NCBI RefSeq assembly: GCF_004217135.1 | Contig: NZ_SHKK01000001.1 | Span: forward strand, 6,200,001-6,264,000 | Reading direction: 5' to 3' | From: Micromonospora violae | GTDB taxonomy: Bacteria > Actinomycetota > Actinomycetes > Mycobacteriales > Micromonosporaceae | Length of the DNA: 64,000 nucleotides | In this document: piece by piece, positions 37,018 through 46,094 of the stretch | Numbering within the stretch: position 1 is the stretch's first letter | Layout of the letters: each line of letters starts with the position of its first letter | Notes under the pieces: generated by a model | What the model was told of the DNA's origin: nothing | What the model saw: only the letters and a program-made list of their open reading frames with translations | Database searches by the model: none | Program-made: the position numbers and the translations under genes

Positions 37018-37724
37018 TGACTGCCCCTTCGTCCCCGTGCCTTCTCGACGTCGCGGACGGCCTTGTCCAGCAACTGACGCATCGCGGTCTCGGCCGCCGT
37101 CTCGTCCCGGTCGCGCAGCGCGTCGACCACCGCGCGGTGGCTGGGCACCGGGTCGTCGTGCGGGGTGCCGCCGTGCACCAGCCGGTCCCGTTCGGCGAGC
37201 CCGGTCTCCATCACCACCTCCATCCGCTCCAGCAGCTCGTTGTGGGTGGCGGTGAGCAGCGCGCGGTGGAAGGCGAGGTCAGCGGCGATGGCGGCGGCGG
37301 GATCGCCGTTGGCCTGGGCCATCTCGTCCAGTGCCCGGTCGAGGGCGGTCAGGTCGTCCTCGGTGGCGCGGGTGGCGGCCAGTCGTGCGGCGGCCGGTTC
37401 GATGATGGCGCGCACCTCGTGCAGTTGGTCGAGCAACCGCTGGTCGGTGCCCTCGGCGAACTGCCAGCGAATCACGTCGCCGTCGAGCAGGTTCCAGTCC
37501 GCACGGGGTCGGACGAAGGTGCCGCGCTTCTGTCGCGCGTCGACGATGCCCTTGGCGGAGAGGACCTTCAGCGCCTCACGGAGCGCCGTGAGGCTGACGT
37601 CGAACTCCTCCTGCAACGCGGCGATGTTCAGGGTAGCGCCGGCGGCGATCTCACCGGTGAGGATGCGACGGGCGATCGCTTCGACGGTCTGCCCGTGGAC
37701 GCCGCGGCGTGCGTACTGTGCCAA
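37014..37724 (-). CDS. GntR/FadR-family regulator (DgoR-like)
   Basis: 236 residues if started at the TTG at 37724 (AQYARRGVHGQTVEAIARRI), just after AGGAG; no ATG or GTG fits better. The winged HTH holds FDVSLTALREALKVLSAKGIVDARQKRGTFV. The FCD ligand domain follows, with metal-binding-type His residues (FHRALLTATHN, SHRAVVDALR). It probably represses this operon until galactonate or KDGal binds. It lies between the SDR and dehydratase genes. Confidence 0.92.
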   Translation of the reverse strand: MAQYARRGVHGQTVEAIARRILTGEIAAGATLNIAALQEEFDVSLTALREALKVLSAKGIVDARQKRGTFVRPRADWNLLDGDVIRWQFAEGTDQRLLDQLHEVRAIIEPAAARLAATRATEDDLTALDRALDEMAQANGDPAAAIAADLAFHRALLTATHNELLERMEVVMETGLAERDRLVHGGTPHDDPVPSHRAVVDALRDRDETAAETAMRQLLDKAVRDVEKARGRRGSQ

Positions 37725-37759
37725 TGCTCCTGGCCTTTTCGCTGGTCGGTATCGATCTC

Positions 37760-38506
37760 TCAGGCCGAGGCTTTCACCGCTGTCCAGCCACCGTCCACCA
37801 CCAGGCTCGCGCCGGTGACGTAGGCGGCGTCCGGCGAGGCGAGGAAGGCGACTGTCGCGGCCACCTCGTCCGGTGTGCCGAAGCGCTTCGCGACGGTCTC
37901 CCCGATGCTGCGTCGCTGGTCCTCTTCGGACACGTCGGCCCACGCCGCGGTGAGGATCGGCCCGGGCAGCACGGTGTTCACCCGGACCTGGGGGCCGTAC
38001 TCGACGGCGAGTTGGCGGCCGAGTGCGACCAGGCCACCCTTGGCGGCGGCGTACGCGGGTCGGCCGGGCAACCCGACCAGCGCGTGCACCGAGGAGATCA
38101 GCACCACCGCGCCCGAGCGGGCCCGCAGGTCGTCCAGGCAGGCGCGGACGCCGAGGAACGAGCCGGTGAGGCTGACGCCGAGCTGGTGGTCCCAGGACTG
38201 CCGGCTGGTCTCGTGCGCCGGGGCGACCCGCACGGCGTACGCGGTGCTGACCAGGATGTCGACGGGGCCGAGGCGGTCCCGTACGGCGCTCACGGCGGCC
38301 GTCCAGTCCGCCTCCTCGCTGACATCGGCCACTACGGACAGTGCGCGGTCGCCGCGCGCGGTCAGCTCCTCGGCCAGCGGGGTCGGATCGGCCACGTCGA
38401 GCAGCGCGACGCCCGCTCCCTCGGCGGCGAGCCGCCGCGCAATGGCCGCACCGATCCCACCCATTGCGCCGGTGACCAGCGCATTTTTGCCCTCAAGCCG
38501 GCGCAT
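37760..38506 (-). CDS. SDR-family dehydrogenase, probable galactose dehydrogenase
   Basis: 248 residues from the ATG at 38506, which follows AGGTGGA; an ATG at 38548 is an alternative. The Rossmann motif is TGAMGGIG. The active site is ISSVHAL plus YAAAK, and the C-terminus is GASLVVDGG. The usual NNAG segment reads VSTAYAV. By position it would oxidise D-galactose, or a related aldose, to the lactone. It is the first gene of the catabolic operon. Confidence 0.85.
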   Translation of the reverse strand: MRRLEGKNALVTGAMGGIGAAIARRLAAEGAGVALLDVADPTPLAEELTARGDRALSVVADVSEEADWTAAVSAVRDRLGPVDILVSTAYAVRVAPAHETSRQSWDHQLGVSLTGSFLGVRACLDDLRARSGAVVLISSVHALVGLPGRPAYAAAKGGLVALGRQLAVEYGPQVRVNTVLPGPILTAAWADVSEEDQRRSIGETVAKRFGTPDEVAATVAFLASPDAAYVTGASLVVDGGWTAVKASA

Positions 38507-38541
38507 AGGCTGATCCACCTGACCCTCGCCTTGGTCTCGTC

Positions 38542-38593
38542 TAATCATTAATTACGAAGATATCTTGACAGCCGGCGAGGGTCGATGCAACCT
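38542..38593. promoter_or_regulatory. Divergent promoter/operator of the galactoside locus
   Basis: Two AT-rich dyads lie in the 159-bp SDR-transporter gap: TAATCATTAATTA (38542-38554) and the perfect palindrome AAGATATCTT (38557-38566). The second overlaps TTGACA (38565-38570), a good -35, with CAACCT 17 nt later as a -10 for the rightward transporter operon. They are candidate sites for the operon's GntR regulator. Confidence 0.6.
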
Positions 38594-38665
38594 TCTCGTC
38601 ACAGCATTCACATGGACGACACATCGCGCGGTGACGCTGCGTGTCGTAGAGGAAGGGATACCTCC

Positions 38666-39961
38666 GTGAGCGACTTCGACCCCGGTCGCCGGCGATTCCT
38701 TGGCCACCTCGGGCTTGCCGGCCTGGGCGCGCTCGGCGCCAGCTCGTTCCTCAGCGCGTGCGCCAGCTCCGCCAGCGGGCCGAGCACGAGCAACGGCTCG
38801 GGCGCGGTCACCATCCAGTCCAACCTCTCCTCGCCGCAGGCCAAGGCGGCGATGGAGAAGCTGATCGAGACCTTCAACGCGCAGGGCAAGGGCACCGCGA
38901 GCCTCAACACCATCGCCTCGGAGACCTTCCGGACCCAGCTGCCGACCTACCTCACCTCGGCCAACCCTCCGGACCTCTACACCTGGTACGCGGGCTCGGT
39001 CGCCAACGACTACGCCAGCAAGAACCTGCTGCTGGATGTCTCCGACGTCTGGAAGTCGCTGGGCGACTACCCCGAGTCGCTGCGCACCCTCTCCACCGAC
39101 GCCACCGGCAAGCAGATCTTCGTGCCGATGAACAACTACTGGTGGGGCTTCTTCTACCGCAAGTCCAACTTCGCCAAGTGGGGCGTACAGGAGCCGAAGA
39201 CCTGGACCGAGTTCCTGGCGCTCTGCGAGACGTTGAAGAGCAAGGGCATCCCGCCCATCGGCATCGGCCTGGGCGACACCCCGTGGGTGGCCTCGGCCTG
39301 GTTCGACTACCTCAACATCCGGATCAACGGCGCACCGTTCCACCGCGAGCTGCTCGCTGGCAAGCAGCGCTTCGACGACCCGAAGGTCAAGGCGGTCTTC
39401 AGCCGCTGGCGCGAGGCCCTGCCCTACTTCGATCCCAAGGGCAAGGCGTACCCGTTCCAGGAGGCGACCACCGCGCTGCTGGCCGGCAAGACCGGCATGT
39501 TCCTGATCGGTACGTTCTTCGCCGACGCGGCACCCAAGGACGCGCTCGGTGACCTGGACTTCTTCCGGTTCCCGATCATCGACCCGGCGGTGCCGCTGGC
39601 TGAGGAGGCACCGACCGACGGCTTCTTCGCCAGCGCGAAGAGCGCCAACCCGACCGGCACCAAGGCCCTGCTCACCTACCTGGCCGGGGTCGAGGCGCAG
39701 GAGGCGTACGTCAAGGCCAGCTCCGGCATCGTGCTGCCGGCCAACCCCAAGGCCAGGGCATCGGACTCGCCACTGGTGGCCAAGGGCAAGGCGATGCTGG
39801 GCGAGGCCAGGGAGCTGACCCAGTTCTTCAACCGGGACTCCAGCGACGCGCTCCAGCCGACCGCGGATACCGCACTGACCAAGTTCATGGACAAACCGGA
39901 CCAGATCGACGCGATCCTGCGGGAGTGGCAGGCCGGCGCCGAGAAGGTCTTCAAGGGCTGA
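38666..39961 (+). CDS. Extracellular sugar-binding lipoprotein of a CUT1 ABC transporter
   Basis: 431 residues from a GTG. The signal peptide is twin-arginine (GRRRFLGHLGLAGLGALG) and ends in a lipobox LSAC, so this is a Tat-exported lipoprotein. The rest is a family-1 solute-binding protein with conserved DLYTWYAGS and TWTEFLALCETLKSKGI. It captures a sugar, here probably an alpha-galactoside such as melibiose or raffinose, for the two permeases downstream. Confidence 0.93.
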   Translation: MSDFDPGRRRFLGHLGLAGLGALGASSFLSACASSASGPSTSNGSGAVTIQSNLSSPQAKAAMEKLIETFNAQGKGTASLNTIASETFRTQLPTYLTSANPPDLYTWYAGSVANDYASKNLLLDVSDVWKSLGDYPESLRTLSTDATGKQIFVPMNNYWWGFFYRKSNFAKWGVQEPKTWTEFLALCETLKSKGIPPIGIGLGDTPWVASAWFDYLNIRINGAPFHRELLAGKQRFDDPKVKAVFSRWREALPYFDPKGKAYPFQEATTALLAGKTGMFLIGTFFADAAPKDALGDLDFFRFPIIDPAVPLAEEAPTDGFFASAKSANPTGTKALLTYLAGVEAQEAYVKASSGIVLPANPKARASDSPLVAKGKAMLGEARELTQFFNRDSSDALQPTADTALTKFMDKPDQIDAILREWQAGAEKVFKG

Positions 39962-39962
39962 C

Positions 39963-40883
39963 GTGACGGCAACGATCTCCACGACTTCGGTCACCCCCAC
40001 CCGGCGGCGGCGACGGTCGGCTCGACTGTCGCCGCTGCTGGTGGCGTTCGTCCTCGTACCGTTCGCGGTGGAGAGCGTCTGGGTGTTCTGGCCGGCGATC
40101 CAGGGCTTCTGGTTCTCCCTCACCCGCTGGGACGGGATGACGCCGCCGACCTTCGTCGGCACGGACAACTACGTCGAGTTGGCCGGCGACGCCACCTTCC
40201 GGGGTGCGCTGGTCAACACGGTGATCTGGCTGGTGCTCTTCGGTGGCCTCTCCGTGCTGGGCGGCTTCGGGATGGCGCTCGTCCTGCAGAAGGAGCGGCG
40301 CGGGGTCGGCTTCTACCGGGCCGCGCTGTTCACCCCGGTGGTGTTCTCGCTGGTGGTGACCGCTCTGGTCTGGCGGGTCTTCTACCAGCCCGACGGCATC
40401 GCCGACACGCTGCTGCGGGCGGTCGGGCTGGAGCAGCTGATCCGGCCCTGGCTGGCCGACCCCCAGACCGCCCTGTACGCGGTGATCCTGCCCGCGCTGT
40501 GGCGGCAGATCGGCTACGTGATGGTGCTGTTCCTGGCCGGGCTGAAAGCGATCGACCCGGCGCTGCACGAGGCGGCCCGGATGGACGGCGCGAACTCCTG
40601 GCAACGACTGCGGCACGTCACCATCCCCCAGCTCAAGGGAGTCAACGCGGTGGTGCTGTCGGTCATCGTGATCGACTCGCTGCGCTCGTTCGACATCGTC
40701 TGGTCGCTGACCAAGGGCGGGCCGTACCACTCGTCGGAGCTGCTCAGCACCTACATGTACTCGACCGCGTTCCAGAGCCTGCGGCTGGGCTACGCCTCCG
40801 CGATCGCTGTCGTGATCTTCGTGCTCGCGCTGGCCGTCATCCTCGGCTACCTGGTCCGCGCGTTCCGGGAGGAAGCGTCATGA
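39963..40883 (+). CDS. ABC sugar permease, MalF type
   Basis: 306 residues with six predicted helices. The EAA loop reads EAARMDGANSWQRLRHVTIPQLKG, which couples to the ATPase. It starts at a GTG one nucleotide after the binding-protein stop, with AAGGG upstream. It forms a heterodimeric channel with the next gene product. Confidence 0.94.
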   Translation: MTATISTTSVTPTRRRRRSARLSPLLVAFVLVPFAVESVWVFWPAIQGFWFSLTRWDGMTPPTFVGTDNYVELAGDATFRGALVNTVIWLVLFGGLSVLGGFGMALVLQKERRGVGFYRAALFTPVVFSLVVTALVWRVFYQPDGIADTLLRAVGLEQLIRPWLADPQTALYAVILPALWRQIGYVMVLFLAGLKAIDPALHEAARMDGANSWQRLRHVTIPQLKGVNAVVLSVIVIDSLRSFDIVWSLTKGGPYHSSELLSTYMYSTAFQSLRLGYASAIAVVIFVLALAVILGYLVRAFREEAS

Positions 40884-41701
40884 ACAAGCTCCGTACCGGG
40901 GCCTTCCACACCGGCATGATCCTGCTCTCGCTGCTCTGGCTGGGCCCGGTGCTCTGGGTGGTGGTGATGTCCACCCGGTCGTTCGACGACATCGCCGCGC
41001 ACGGCGTGGGCAGCCTGCCCCGTTCGTTCACCCTGGACACCTACCGACAGGCGTGGACCGACGGCGGCGAACTGCGCGCGCTGATCAACAGCATGCTGGT
41101 CACCGTCCCGTCGGTGCTGGTGAGCCTGGGGCTGGCCGCGATGGCCGCCTTCGCGCTCAGTCGCTTCCGGATCCCCGGTCGGCGGACCATCCTGCTGTTG
41201 ATGCTCGCCGGCAACCTGCTCCCACCGCAGATCCTGCTCATCCCGGTGGCCAAGTTCAGCGAGCTGACCGGTCTGTACGACACGCTCTGGGCGCTGATCG
41301 CGGTGCAGGTCGGCTTCGGGCTCGGCTTCTACACCTTCGTCCTGCACGGCTTCATGCGGGACCTGCCGCACGAGATCCAGGAGGCGGCCACCATCGACGG
41401 GGCCGGCACCGCGCAGATCTTCACCAGGGTGATGCTGCCGCTGACCCGACCGGCGCTGGCCGCTCTCGGGGCGCTCTCCTTCACCTGGATCTTCAACGAC
41501 CTGCTCTGGGCGATCACCGTTCTGCGTACCGACGACAACATGCCGGTCACCCCGGCGCTGCTCGCCCTCCAGGGGCAGTTCGTCTCGTCCTGGAACGTCA
41601 TCGCCGCCGGTACGGTCATCGCGGCCGTCCCCACCGTCGCGGTGTTCCTGCGCTTCCAGCGGCACTTCGTCTCCGGCCTGGCGCTCGGAGCGGTCAAGTG
41701 A
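40880..41701 (+). CDS. ABC sugar permease, MalG type
   Basis: 273 residues with six helices and the EAA loop EIQEAATIDGAGTAQIFTRVMLPL. Overlaps at both ends (ATGA with the first permease, GTGA with the GH36 gene) show a tight operon. No ATP-binding subunit is encoded nearby. Actinobacteria commonly supply one shared MsiK-type ATPase to such CUT1 systems, which probably applies here. Confidence 0.94.
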   Translation: MNKLRTGAFHTGMILLSLLWLGPVLWVVVMSTRSFDDIAAHGVGSLPRSFTLDTYRQAWTDGGELRALINSMLVTVPSVLVSLGLAAMAAFALSRFRIPGRRTILLLMLAGNLLPPQILLIPVAKFSELTGLYDTLWALIAVQVGFGLGFYTFVLHGFMRDLPHEIQEAATIDGAGTAQIFTRVMLPLTRPALAALGALSFTWIFNDLLWAITVLRTDDNMPVTPALLALQGQFVSSWNVIAAGTVIAAVPTVAVFLRFQRHFVSGLALGAVK

Positions 41702-43785
41702 CCGCCGAGGCCGGGCGGCGCTGGACGCTGCGCGGTACGCACACCGAGTACACGGTGCGGGTGCCCGCCCACGGCCGCTGGCTGGAACTCGTCGCCTGGG
41801 GGCCGCACGGGGTCTCCGACGGGCCCTCGCCGGTCGGCTACGACGGCCCGGTCCCGTTCCTCACCGCGGGGGACGCGGCCCCGATCGAGTACGCCACCGA
41901 TGCCGACCGCCCGTTCACCGGCGCCGACCTGGTGATCGAGACCGCGAACGGGCAGCGTCGGGTGGGCTTCGTGCACACCGACGCGCGGGTCGACGCCGAC
42001 CAGCGGGAGCTGGCCGTCGACTTCGCCGACCCGGTCACCGGGCTGCGCGCCACCGTGCACTACCGGGTGCCCGTCGGCACCGACGTGGTGCAGCGGTGGG
42101 TCGAGCTGACCAACGACGGCACCGACGCGCTGCGGGTGATCCGGGCCGGATCGGGCGGGTTCTGCGTACCGACGCCGCACGGCGCGCTGCTCAGCCACCA
42201 GTGGGGGCAGTGGGCGCAGGAGTTCCAGCTCTCCCATATCGAGCTGGGCCACGGCGCGTTCAGCATCGGCAGTTCCCAGGGCGTACCCGGGCATCTGCAC
42301 GTGCCGTGGCTGGCCGTGCGGGACACCGCCGAGCCGGCCGGACCGGCGTGGGGGATGGCGCTGGCCTGGACCGGCTCGTGGGAGATCAGCGCCGAGCGGG
42401 ACACCGGCGGGCTGACCCGGGTCCGGGTCGGCCGTCAGCTGGTCGACGGCCCGTTGGAGTTGGCCGCGGGCGAGCGGCTGACCCTGCCGGTGGTCACCGG
42501 GGCGTACAGCCCGGACGGCCTGGACGGGCTGGCCCGGGTCTGGCACACCCACCAACGGTTGCTGGCCGCCGACCGGCTCACCGGACGCCCGGTGCTCTAC
42601 AACTCCTGGGAGGCGACCTACTTCGCGGTCGAGGCGCAGAGTCAGCTCGCGCTCGCCCGGATCGCCGCCGAGCTGGGCGTGGAGACGTTCGTCGTGGACG
42701 ACGGCTGGTTCGTCGGCCGCAACGACGACACCGCCGGGCTGGGCGACTGGACACCCGACCCGGCGAAGTTCCCGGCCGGGTTCGACGCGTTCATCGCCGA
42801 CGTCCGCGCCCTCGGGCTGAACTTCGGGCTCTGGGTCGAACCGGAGTGCGTCAACCCGAAGTCGTCCCTGTACGCCGAGCACCCGGACTGGGTCTACGCC
42901 GTCGACGGTCGACCGCTCACCCCGGTCCGTAACCAGTACCTGCTCGACCTGGGTCGGCCGGAGGTCGCCGAGTTCGTCCACTCCACCGTCGACGGTCTGC
43001 TGCGCCGCTACGACATCGACTACCTGAAGTGGGACTTCAACCGGCCACGCACCGAGCCGGGGCGGTCCGGTGGGGTGGGCCCGGTCGACCTGGACGGCGC
43101 GCACGTCGCCAACCTGCACCGGATCTACGAGCGGTTGCGCCGCGACCATCCCGGTGTACTGATCGAGGCGTGCGCTGGCGGGGGCGCGCGGACCGACCTG
43201 GCGATGGCCGCCCGCGCCGACGTCTTCTGGCCCAGCGACAACACCGGCCCGCTGGACCGGCTGGCCATCCAGTACGGCTTCCTGCACGCCAACGCCCCGC
43301 ACCTGCTCAGCTCCTGGGTCACCGACGCGCCCGGCCTGTTCGACCCCCGGCCGCGCACGCTGGCGTTCCGGTTCGTGCTGGCGATGGCCGGTGTGCTCGG
43401 CATCGGCGCGGACATCCGGGCGTGGACCCCCGCCGAGCGGGCCGAGGCGGCCAGCTGGATCGCCCGCTACAAGGAGATCCGGGACGTCGTCACGCACGGC
43501 GAGGTGCACCTGATCGGTGGCCCCGACCAGGCCCGCTGCGCGGTGCAGTACACCGCGCCGGACGGGGACCGGGTGGTCGTCCTGGCCTGGCACACCGGCC
43601 GGCTCGACGGCACCGGCCTGCTGCCGTCCCGCCCGGTCCGGTTGCCCCTGCGCGGCCTCGACCCGGCAGCCCGTTACTCGCACGGCGACCGGCACTACTC
43701 CGGCAGCCACCTAACTGCGGTCGGCCTGCCCGTGCAGTGGAGCGCGACCCATGACGCCGACCTCATCGTGCTGACCCGCGGCTGA
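41698..43785 (+). CDS. GH36 alpha-galactosidase, cytoplasmic
   Basis: 695 residues, no signal peptide. The catalytic nucleophile is Asp446 in YLKWDFNR and the acid/base is Asp514 in WPSDNTGPLDR, both GH36 hallmarks. N-terminal beta-supersandwich and (beta/alpha)8 barrel are of full length. It hydrolyses terminal alpha-1,6-galactose from sugars taken in by the transporter, to which its gene is translationally coupled. Confidence 0.93.
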   Translation: MTAEAGRRWTLRGTHTEYTVRVPAHGRWLELVAWGPHGVSDGPSPVGYDGPVPFLTAGDAAPIEYATDADRPFTGADLVIETANGQRRVGFVHTDARVDADQRELAVDFADPVTGLRATVHYRVPVGTDVVQRWVELTNDGTDALRVIRAGSGGFCVPTPHGALLSHQWGQWAQEFQLSHIELGHGAFSIGSSQGVPGHLHVPWLAVRDTAEPAGPAWGMALAWTGSWEISAERDTGGLTRVRVGRQLVDGPLELAAGERLTLPVVTGAYSPDGLDGLARVWHTHQRLLAADRLTGRPVLYNSWEATYFAVEAQSQLALARIAAELGVETFVVDDGWFVGRNDDTAGLGDWTPDPAKFPAGFDAFIADVRALGLNFGLWVEPECVNPKSSLYAEHPDWVYAVDGRPLTPVRNQYLLDLGRPEVAEFVHSTVDGLLRRYDIDYLKWDFNRPRTEPGRSGGVGPVDLDGAHVANLHRIYERLRRDHPGVLIEACAGGGARTDLAMAARADVFWPSDNTGPLDRLAIQYGFLHANAPHLLSSWVTDAPGLFDPRPRTLAFRFVLAMAGVLGIGADIRAWTPAERAEAASWIARYKEIRDVVTHGEVHLIGGPDQARCAVQYTAPDGDRVVVLAWHTGRLDGTGLLPSRPVRLPLRGLDPAARYSHGDRHYSGSHLTAVGLPVQWSATHDADLIVLTRG

Positions 43786-43831
43786 GGTCGGAGTACCACC
43801 ACCCCCACCCCCGAGGGACAGGAGTACCTCC

Positions 43832-46045
43832 ATGCGCCTGAACCGACAGCTGACCGCTGCCCTGGCCGTGCTCGGCCTGGGCCTGGCCAGCCCCGTGCCG
43901 GCGATGGCCGGCCCACCCCACGCCGACCCACCGCAGGCCGGCCACGGGCCCGGCCGCCCCGGCCACGCCCCGACGGCCACCGGCGCGGAGGACCAGGGCG
44001 CGCCGACCTTCTTCAACAGCGGGCTCGCCCCCACGCCCTACCAGGGCTGGAACACCTACTTCGGTCTCGGTGGCGATCCCACCGAGGCCGAAGTGCGGTC
44101 GGTCACCGACCACATGGTCCACAGTGGCCTGCGCGACGCCGGCTACACGTACGTCTGGATCGACGGCAACTGGGCCGCGCCCACCCCGCGTAACGAGGCC
44201 GGCAACCTCGTCGCCGACCCGGCCCGCTTCCCCGGCGGAATGGCGGCGCTGGCGGCGTACATCCACAGCAAGGGCATGAAGGCCGGCATCTACACCGACG
44301 CCGGCCCCTACCTGCCGGGGCAGTGCGGGCTCGGCAGCAACGGCCACTACCAGGCGGACATCGCCCAGTTCGCCAGCTGGGGCTTCGACGCGCTCAAGGC
44401 CGACTGGCTCTGCGGCCGGGCCGCCGGCCTCGACCCGGAGACCACCTTCCGGGAGTTGGCCGAGGCGGTCCGCCAGTCACCCCGACCGATGCTGCTCAAC
44501 ATCTGCAACCCGGTCAGCTCGGACTGGGGCGGCGGCCCGTACACCCCGGAGCAGCTCTCCACCTGGAGCTACACGTACGCGCCCACCATCGCCGACTCCT
44601 GGCGGACCTACACCGACGTCGGGCTCACCGACCCGACCCCGCAGTGGGCGTACCCGTGGGTGCTGCGCAACATGGACGTCAACGCGTACCACCCGGCGGC
44701 CACCGGGCCGGGACACTACAACGACCCGGACTACCTGCTGCCGATGCGTCCGTTGCCCGACGGCGGGTACGAGCTGAGCCTGGAGGAGTCCAAGACGCAG
44801 CTCGGCATGTGGGCCATCATGGCCGCGCCGCTGGTGATCGGCTCCGACCCGCGTGGCCTGCCGCAGGAGATGATCTCGGCGCTGACCAACCCGGAGATCA
44901 TCGCCGTGGACCAGGACCCGCTGGTGCGGCAGGGTGTCAAGGTCGCCGACACCGGCACCGACGCGCAGGTCTGGAGCAAGGTGCTCGCCGGCTCCGGCAA
45001 ACGGGCCGTCGCACTGCTCAACCGGCACGACACCGTCCAGCAGATCACCGTGAATTTCGCCGACGTCGCTCTCGGCGGGTCGGTCCGGGTCCGTGACCTG
45101 TGGTCCCGGTCCACGGTGGACGCCCAGCCGGGCACCCCGGGCGTACAGCCGTTCACCGGCTCGTACACCGTCGAGGTGCCGGCACACGGGGTGGCCATGC
45201 TCGGCCTGACCGGCACCGACCAGGTCGCCGGCGCCGACCTCGGTGGCACCGCCAGCGCCAGCCCCGCGCTGGTCCGGGTGGACGACACGCACGCCACCGC
45301 CTTCGTCCGCGACGCTCAGGGTGCCCTGACGGTCAACACCCGTTCCGGTACGACGTGGGAAAGCCGGTGGACCTCCCTCGGCGGCCCGGTCGGCGGCCGG
45401 ATCCTCGGCCAGCCGACGGCGTACGGCTCCGCCGACGGGCGGATCGACGTCTTCGTCCGCGGCACCGACAACGCTGCCTGGCAGCGCAGTTACGTCGCCG
45501 GCAGGTGGGGACCGTGGCACAGCCTCGGCGGCACGCTCACCGACGCACCCACTGTGGCCTGGACCAGCCCGACGCGGTGGACGCTGGTCGCCCGCGGTGC
45601 CGACGGCAAGCTCTGGTCGCGCACGCCGAGCGCCGGCTGGACCGGCGTGGGTGCTCCCGAGGACCGGCCGTTCTACGGCCGGCCGAGCGCTGTCGTCGAC
45701 GACGCCGGCGTGCTGCACGTGGCGGTCCGCAGTCGCACCGACGAGGTGTGGTGGAGCAGCCGGACCGGCACCACCTGGTCGGCCTGGGCCAACCTGGGCG
45801 GCACCACCAGCGGCAGCCCGACCCTGCTCGCCACCTCCGGCCGGGTCTACCTGTTCGCGTTGGCCGCCGACAACCGGCTCTGGCAGCGCAACCTGACCGA
45901 CGGCGCCTGGGGCGGCTGGTTCCGACGCGGTGAGTTCGCCACCGACGCGTTCCGGGGTGCGCCCGGGGCCGCCGCCGGTGCCAACGGCAGCGCCTGGCTG
46001 GCGGTACGCGGCGTGGACGACCGGGTGCACCAGGTCATCCTCTGA
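43832..46045 (+). CDS. Secreted GH27 alpha-galactosidase with C-terminal beta-propeller
   Basis: 737 residues with a Sec signal peptide (hydrophobic 8-25, ending PAMA). The GH27 barrel (about 52-385) has nucleophile Asp191 in ALKADWLCG and the NDPD acid/base motif at 297-300, then a beta-sandwich (to about 470). Residues about 475-737 are a PLL-type propeller of repeats such as GTTWESRWTSLGG and GRWGPWHSLGG, probably carbohydrate-binding. It should release galactose outside the cell. It lies 46 nt after the GH36 gene, with AGGAG before the ATG. Confidence 0.93.
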   Translation: MRLNRQLTAALAVLGLGLASPVPAMAGPPHADPPQAGHGPGRPGHAPTATGAEDQGAPTFFNSGLAPTPYQGWNTYFGLGGDPTEAEVRSVTDHMVHSGLRDAGYTYVWIDGNWAAPTPRNEAGNLVADPARFPGGMAALAAYIHSKGMKAGIYTDAGPYLPGQCGLGSNGHYQADIAQFASWGFDALKADWLCGRAAGLDPETTFRELAEAVRQSPRPMLLNICNPVSSDWGGGPYTPEQLSTWSYTYAPTIADSWRTYTDVGLTDPTPQWAYPWVLRNMDVNAYHPAATGPGHYNDPDYLLPMRPLPDGGYELSLEESKTQLGMWAIMAAPLVIGSDPRGLPQEMISALTNPEIIAVDQDPLVRQGVKVADTGTDAQVWSKVLAGSGKRAVALLNRHDTVQQITVNFADVALGGSVRVRDLWSRSTVDAQPGTPGVQPFTGSYTVEVPAHGVAMLGLTGTDQVAGADLGGTASASPALVRVDDTHATAFVRDAQGALTVNTRSGTTWESRWTSLGGPVGGRILGQPTAYGSADGRIDVFVRGTDNAAWQRSYVAGRWGPWHSLGGTLTDAPTVAWTSPTRWTLVARGADGKLWSRTPSAGWTGVGAPEDRPFYGRPSAVVDDAGVLHVAVRSRTDEVWWSSRTGTTWSAWANLGGTTSGSPTLLATSGRVYLFALAADNRLWQRNLTDGAWGGWFRRGEFATDAFRGAPGAAAGANGSAWLAVRGVDDRVHQVIL

Positions 46046-46050
46046 TCCAC

Positions 46051-46082
46051 GGTGGCGGGCCGTCGGTTGACGGCCCGCCACC
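46051..46082. terminator. Bidirectional terminator hairpin
   Basis: GGTGGCGGGCCGTC and its exact complement form a 14-bp stem with a GGTT tetraloop, between the convergent GH27 gene and the ATPase gene. Confidence 0.85.
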
Positions 46083-46094
46083 ACGCCAGCGTGG

